Shown here: positions 6,565 through 9,150 of the stretch, piece after piece
How positions within the stretch are numbered: position 1 is the stretch's first letter
Layout: each line of letters opens with the position of its first letter
Source: a bacterium
GTDB lineage: Bacteria; Cyanobacteriota; Vampirovibrionia; Gastranaerophilales; UBA9971
Direction: 5' to 3'
Length of the DNA stretch: 9,150 bases
NCBI GenBank assembly: GCA_037147175.1
Contig: JBAWVS010000070.1
Coordinates: 1-9,150, forward strand
The notes under the pieces: model-generated
Seen by the model: the letters and a program-made list of their open reading frames with translations, nothing else
What the model was told of the DNA's origin: nothing
The model's database searches: none
Made by a program: the position numbers and the translations under genes

Positions 6565-6593
6565 ATTTAAAACTAAATAAAGTGTGTTGTCAA
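6565..6593 (-). promoter_or_regulatory. Sigma70-type promoter for the candidate sRNA
   Basis: On the minus strand a perfect TTGACA (plus 6588-6593) is followed after 17 bases by TTAAAT (6565-6570), or after 18 by TAAATA. The -35 box lies inside the perfect 13-base palindrome GTGTTGTCAACAC (6584-6596). A start at the usual distance falls at 6558, the first base of hairpin 1 of the candidate RNA. Confidence 0.5.
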
Positions 6594-6698
6594 CACTATT
6601 TTTTATATTTTGGTTTAAAAAAAAATTTTCTTTAATAAAAACCCTTGCTGTAAGCGCATTTTGTAAATTATTAATTTTTTTAAAAATAGCTTTTAATA

Positions 6699-7436
6699 CT
6701 AGCCCAAACTCAAACCGCCGCATAAATTCAAAGACTGCCCCGTAAGTCCCTGTGCTGATTCAGAAATTAAATATTTGGTTAGGTAAGCAATCTCTTGCGG
6801 TTCAATCCATCGTTTCTGGGGAATCATTTCTAATTGTTCTTGTTCGTCAATATCACCTGAATTAATAACTTCATCAGCAAGATTTGTTTTAACCCATCCG
6901 GGATTTATAACGTTTACTGTAATTCCGTATTCTGCAAGCTCAAGTGCAAGTGATTTTGTGAGCCCTATCAAGCCTGCTTTTGCAGTTGAATAAAGAGATG
7001 CGTTAGCTTCTCCTACCGCTCCGCTAATTGAGCCGATACTTATGATTCTTCCCCATTTATTTTTTTTCATATCAGGAACTGCCAGCGTACATAATTCATA
7101 AGGCACTTGTAAATTAAGCTTTAAAATCTTTTTGATTTTGTCTTTTTCTGTTTTTTCAACAGGAGACCAAAAATAAGCACCGGCATTGTTAATTAAAACA
7201 TCTATATGTCCCAGTTGTTTATGGGCATCATTAAAAAGTTTGGTGGGAAAATCTTCTTCAAGAAGACAACCTGCACAAAAACCTTTTGCTTTAATTTTTG
7301 AAGCCAGCTTTAAGAGTTTTTTTTCATTTCTTCCCGTCAAAAAAATATTATGTCCAGAGCAAGAAAGTCTTTCTGCAATTTTAGCACCGATTCCATCGGA
7401 ACTTCCTGTAATCAGTATATTTTTAGCCGAAGACAT
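6699..7436 (-). CDS. Short-chain dehydrogenase/reductase (SDR), FabG-like
   Basis: A 245-residue classical SDR, NAD(P)(H)-dependent and cytosolic. The cofactor motif TGSSDGIG is at 10-17, NNAG at 83-86, and the catalytic tetrad is N108, S136 (in IGSISG), Y149 and K153 (YSTAK). NPGWVKT (178-184) and a C-terminal LTGQSLNLCGG (231-241) complete the FabG-type pattern. R36 in TGRN suggests preference for NADP(H). The sequence resembles 3-oxoacyl-ACP reductase, but the context holds no fatty-acid synthesis genes, so the substrate is left open. The start is two bases after the stop of the TPR gene, and no Shine-Dalgarno site is visible in the A/T-rich Asn-codon run ahead of it, which implies reinitiation by ribosomes finishing the TPR gene. 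The residue string GFCAGCLLEED (52-62), where SDRs usually have a basic-to-acidic CDxxD-type turn, looks atypical. Confidence 0.9.
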   Translation of the reverse strand: MSSAKNILITGSSDGIGAKIAERLSCSGHNIFLTGRNEKKLLKLASKIKAKGFCAGCLLEEDFPTKLFNDAHKQLGHIDVLINNAGAYFWSPVEKTEKDKIKKILKLNLQVPYELCTLAVPDMKKNKWGRIISIGSISGAVGEANASLYSTAKAGLIGLTKSLALELAEYGITVNVINPGWVKTNLADEVINSGDIDEQEQLEMIPQKRWIEPQEIAYLTKYLISESAQGLTGQSLNLCGGLSLG

Positions 7437-7438
7437 AA

Positions 7439-7465
7439 TTAATTATTATTGTTGTTATTATTGCT
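7439..7465. repeat. AAT/AAC triplet run encoding poly-Asn
   Basis: On the minus strand a run of AAT and AAC codons gives seven consecutive Asn residues, immediately before the TAA of the TPR gene. It overlaps the zone where the next gene's ribosome binding site would normally lie. Codon mixing argues that the Asn run has been kept by selection or is old, not a fresh triplet expansion. Confidence 0.7.
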
Positions 7466-8269
7466 GTATAAATCTGTCATATTAGGCATCATCATTTGAG
7501 ACATCATTACCTGAAGAGTCTCGGGATCAACCTTTGTATTCCCCTGACCGTTCTGCATCATCATTAGCATTGGCATCATATTGTTCATTGAGTTGCTGCC
7601 GTTCATATTGTTGCTGTTGTTGCCAAATGCGCTCATGAGCATATTCATTTGCATCATTTCAGGATTAATTTGAGGAGTTTGAGCATTTGCCGAAGTATTG
7701 GCAGTATTAATTCCTGCTTTTGTTAAAACCTGCATAGCTTCTGCTATTTGTTCCTGTGTAGGTTTTTCGTCATTTGAAGATTTCTTGTGTTCTAAATTTT
7801 CTATTCTGTTGTAAATATCAGGACTGGTTTCTCTTTTATTATTTACATTATCAATAATACTTTTAATGTTATTTTCTTGAAATTTTGCTTTGGCTTCTTC
7901 GGAAAGAAAGCCTTTTGATGATTGAACAACAGGAATTATAGCCTGTTGACGGATTCCGCTCAGGTTACTTTTTCCAATATTTGCGTTTTGAGCAAGCTCT
8001 GTATTTGGAGATAAAGTAATAACTGTGTCGTATTCAGAGGTAGCTTTAGTAACATCGCCTGTCTGTACATAGCACATACCTAAATAATAATGAGCAAGAC
8101 TATTGCCGGGGTCTGTAGCCGTGATTTTTTCTAATGATTGCATCGCTCCAAGATAGTTTTTGCTTTTGTATTGTTTAATTGCCTGATTTAATTTAGGATT
8201 TGTTCCTGACGCAAAAGCAGAAGAAGCAATCGAAGCAGACAGTATTAAGGAAATAATAATTTTTTTCAT
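7439..8269 (-). CDS. Exported TPR protein with Met/Asn-rich C-terminal tail
   Basis: A 276-residue protein of unknown specific function. Residues 1-20 are a Sec signal peptide (KK, hydrophobic core, cleavage probably after ASSAFA). Two TPR repeats follow at about 24-57 and 58-91, the second with a good consensus (AHYYLGMCYVQTGDVTKA). A polar, mostly helical middle contains LENLEHKK-like heptads near 153-163. The C-terminal third is low-complexity: 19 methionines in residues 205-264, mixed with Asn, then a closing run of seven Asn. TPRs suggest a scaffold for a cell-envelope complex, and the Met clusters might bind copper or be a flexible tail; both are inference. AAAGG at 8278-8282 supports the ATG, and a TTGATA-N17-TAAAAT promoter lies just upstream. 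The gene leads an operon with the SDR. Confidence 0.85.
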   Translation of the reverse strand: MKKIIISLILSASIASSAFASGTNPKLNQAIKQYKSKNYLGAMQSLEKITATDPGNSLAHYYLGMCYVQTGDVTKATSEYDTVITLSPNTELAQNANIGKSNLSGIRQQAIIPVVQSSKGFLSEEAKAKFQENNIKSIIDNVNNKRETSPDIYNRIENLEHKKSSNDEKPTQEQIAEAMQVLTKAGINTANTSANAQTPQINPEMMQMNMLMSAFGNNSNNMNGSNSMNNMMPMLMMMQNGQGNTKVDPETLQVMMSQMMMPNMTDLYSNNNNNNN

Positions 8270-8305
8270 TGTCTTTACCTTTTGTTAAAAATTTTACCCA
8301 TATTT

Positions 8306-8334
8306 ATTTTAATGATTAATAAGTAAATTATCAA
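8306..8334 (-). promoter_or_regulatory. Sigma70-type promoter of the TPR-SDR operon
   Basis: On the minus strand TTGATA (plus 8329-8334) and TAAAAT (8306-8311) are separated by exactly 17 bases. This is 5/6 match at both boxes. A start near 8299 gives a leader of about 30 bases to the TPR start codon with its AAAGG site. Confidence 0.65.
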
Positions 8335-8339
8335 CATTT

Positions 8340-8535
8340 CTAATCTATTTATATTACTTTTTTTATTTGGTTTCATCTTTTTAATTTAATTATAAATTTT
8401 TAGCATAATTTTTCAAATAATAATTTTTATTTGATATTTAAGTATAACTCTTAATTTTATATAAACAATAATTAATATTATACTCATATTTTAATATGAA
8501 ATATATTTGTATAAGTATCTTAAAATTTGTAGCAC
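8340..8535. other. AT-rich spacer without recognisable gene
   Basis: About 200 bases of very high A+T between the divergent TPR and XRE genes. I find no open frame with a ribosome binding site and no stable hairpin. It could hold UP elements or a bend supporting the flanking promoters, but nothing specific is visible. Confidence 0.5.
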
Positions 8536-8558
8536 GATTATAATGATATACAGAGTTG

Positions 8559-8677
8559 TCGACTAGTAGCTTATCGGTAGTAGCTTTAAGGCTTTGACTA
8601 AAGTGTATATGTTGACTATAACTAGGTACTAAGTTGACTCTTATGTTAAAAGTACAGTAAAAGAGTTAGTGTAAAAG
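8559..8677. repeat. Cluster of short direct repeats upstream of the XRE gene
   Basis: Three repeat families follow one another: TAGTAGCTT at 8564-8572 and 8578-8586; TTGACT(A) at 8594-8600, 8612-8618 and 8634-8640, with a related TCGACTA at 8559-8565; and TAAAAG at 8647, 8658 and 8672. A small hairpin (AACTAG, loop, CTAAGTT) occupies 8620-8635. The cluster overlaps the candidate promoter and is a plausible set of binding sites for autoregulation. Confidence 0.5.
8594..8622 (+). promoter_or_regulatory. Sigma70-type promoter of the XRE regulator gene
   Basis: TTGACT (8594-8599) and TATAAC (8617-8622), 17 bases apart, each match 5/6 of consensus. The start would be near 8629, leaving a leader of about 60 bases. 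The -10 overlaps the second TTGACTA repeat, so a protein bound there would block initiation. Confidence 0.6.
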
Positions 8678-8689
8678 TAGAGAGAGCGG

Positions 8690-8932
8690 GTGAAAACCTT
8701 GAAAATACGCATTAAGGAAGTCGCCAGGACAAAAAAAGGATGGAGTCTTTACAGACTAGCAAAAGAACTGGGTTTACCGCAACAAACAGTTTATTCCTGG
8801 GCAAATGGCAGAACACAACCATCTTATGACAATATGGACAGATTGTGCGAAGTAATTTCTTGCAGTGTTGGCGAACTCTTTGAAACCGAATCCTTTAAAA
8901 TCAGACTTAATATCGCAGTAAATAGCGATTAG
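8690..8932 (+). CDS. Small XRE/Cro-C1-type helix-turn-helix regulator
   Basis: An 80-residue DNA-binding protein consisting almost entirely of one HTH_3/XRE domain. Helix 2 - turn - recognition helix occupy residues 19-40 (SLYRLAKELG, then PQQTVYSWANG), followed by the usual SYDNMDRLCEVISCSVGELFE (45-65), which closes the five-helix domain. A short tail of about 15 residues has no known domain. The start is uncertain. GTG at 8690 has only AGAG-type purines upstream, and a TTG at 8699 would give MKIRIKEVA, a more typical beginning for these proteins. There is no partner gene beside it in the window, so neither a phage repressor nor an antitoxin role is supported. It is divergent from the TPR-SDR operon, 420 bases away, and its upstream repeats suggest autoregulation. 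Confidence 0.85.
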   Translation: MKTLKIRIKEVARTKKGWSLYRLAKELGLPQQTVYSWANGRTQPSYDNMDRLCEVISCSVGELFETESFKIRLNIAVNSD

Positions 8933-8956
8933 TTAAAATTTTGTTAAAAAATTGCC

Positions 8957-9003
8957 AAAAACTGTTTTGCCTTTTAGAATTATTCTGTAGCAAAACAGTT
9001 TTT
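8957..9003 (+). terminator. Long hairpin terminator after the XRE gene
   Basis: A perfect 14-bp stem: AAAAACTGTTTTGC (8957-8970) with GCAAAACAGTTTTT (8990-9003). An inner dyad AGAAT-T-ATTCT lies in the loop. The stem itself supplies the A- and T-runs, so it could terminate on either strand. It begins 24 bases after the XRE stop codon. Confidence 0.7.
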
Positions 9004-9113
9004 AGCTTAAAAGTTTGAATTACATGTTTATTTAAGATGTTGCAATTTTTTGATTTGATTATCATGATTTAAAAAATTTTAAATTAAAAACTGCTTTGCT
9101 AAATCGCCAAAAT

Positions 9114-9141
9114 CGTCATTGCGAGCATAGCGAAGCAATCT
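9114..9141. repeat. Dispersed-type palindromic repeat (CATTGCGAGC...GCGAAGCAATC)
   Basis: An imperfect palindrome: ATTGC (9118-9122) pairs with GCAAT (9135-9139) and an inner GC/GC around ATA. I recognise this CATTGCGAGC/GCGAAGCAATC type from memory as a motif scattered in intergenic DNA of several AT-rich bacterial genomes. Only one copy is present here, and it may continue past the window edge. Confidence 0.5.
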
Positions 9142-9150
9142 ATAAAAAAT

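Noticed and set aside
6541-6723. 60-codon minus-strand ORF overlapping the SDR 3' end
   Set aside because: No ribosome binding site, AT-driven composition, overlaps the SDR C-terminus and the candidate sRNA promoter, no recognisable domain.
8328-8336. DnaA-box-like TTATCAACA in an AT-rich stretch, possible replication origin
   Set aside because: One mismatch, single copy, no dnaA/dnaN nearby, and it coincides with the -35 of the TPR promoter.
8690-8932. XRE protein as a phage repressor or toxin-antitoxin antitoxin
   Set aside because: No phage or toxin gene is adjacent in the window; the following 200 bases hold only a hairpin and repeats.

Overview
The window comes from an AT-rich bacterial chromosome with short intergenic gaps and ordinary Shine-Dalgarno sites. 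I see no phage, IS, CRISPR, tRNA or rRNA. The gene set (ATP-type PEP carboxykinase, ROK sugar kinase, monofunctional BirA, HEPN/MNT pair, Sec-exported TPR protein) would fit a gut anaerobe such as a Gastranaerophilales/Melainabacteria or Firmicutes-like lineage. That placement is a low-confidence impression, since no marker gene is present.

Layout. Positions 1-1760 (+): a metallo-beta-lactamase-fold hydrolase lacking its N-terminal part, then a YeiH/UPF0324 membrane transporter, closed by a strong bidirectional terminator (1776-1816). Positions 1843-6192 (-), read right to left: ROK-family sugar kinase, biotin-protein ligase, a HEPN/MNT toxin-antitoxin pair and pckA. The first four are closely packed and look like one transcription unit. 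pckA has its own 144-base upstream region with a tandem repeat. Positions 6193-6698 hold no protein gene on the minus strand. They do show a coherent set of signals for an unannotated small RNA on the minus strand: a consensus -35, a hairpin starting at the predicted +1, a hairpin with a CCCCCU loop, and an intrinsic terminator. Positions 6699-8269 (-): an exported TPR protein with a Met/Asn-rich tail, followed two bases later by a short-chain dehydrogenase. This pair is served by a good sigma70-type promoter at 8306-8334. Positions 8282-8689 are a divergent, repeat-laden control region, followed by a small XRE-type regulator (+, 8690-8932), a 14-bp-stem hairpin and, at the right edge, a dispersed-type palindromic repeat.

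How the genes fit together. ROK kinase and PEP carboxykinase are central carbon enzymes. BirA activates biotin-dependent carboxylases. The HEPN/MNT pair is the clearest accessory module and sits inside this housekeeping run. The most interesting candidates are the possible small RNA (6390-6558), the repeat array in front of the XRE gene, and the toxin-antitoxin pair. None of these calls was tested by database search or folding software.
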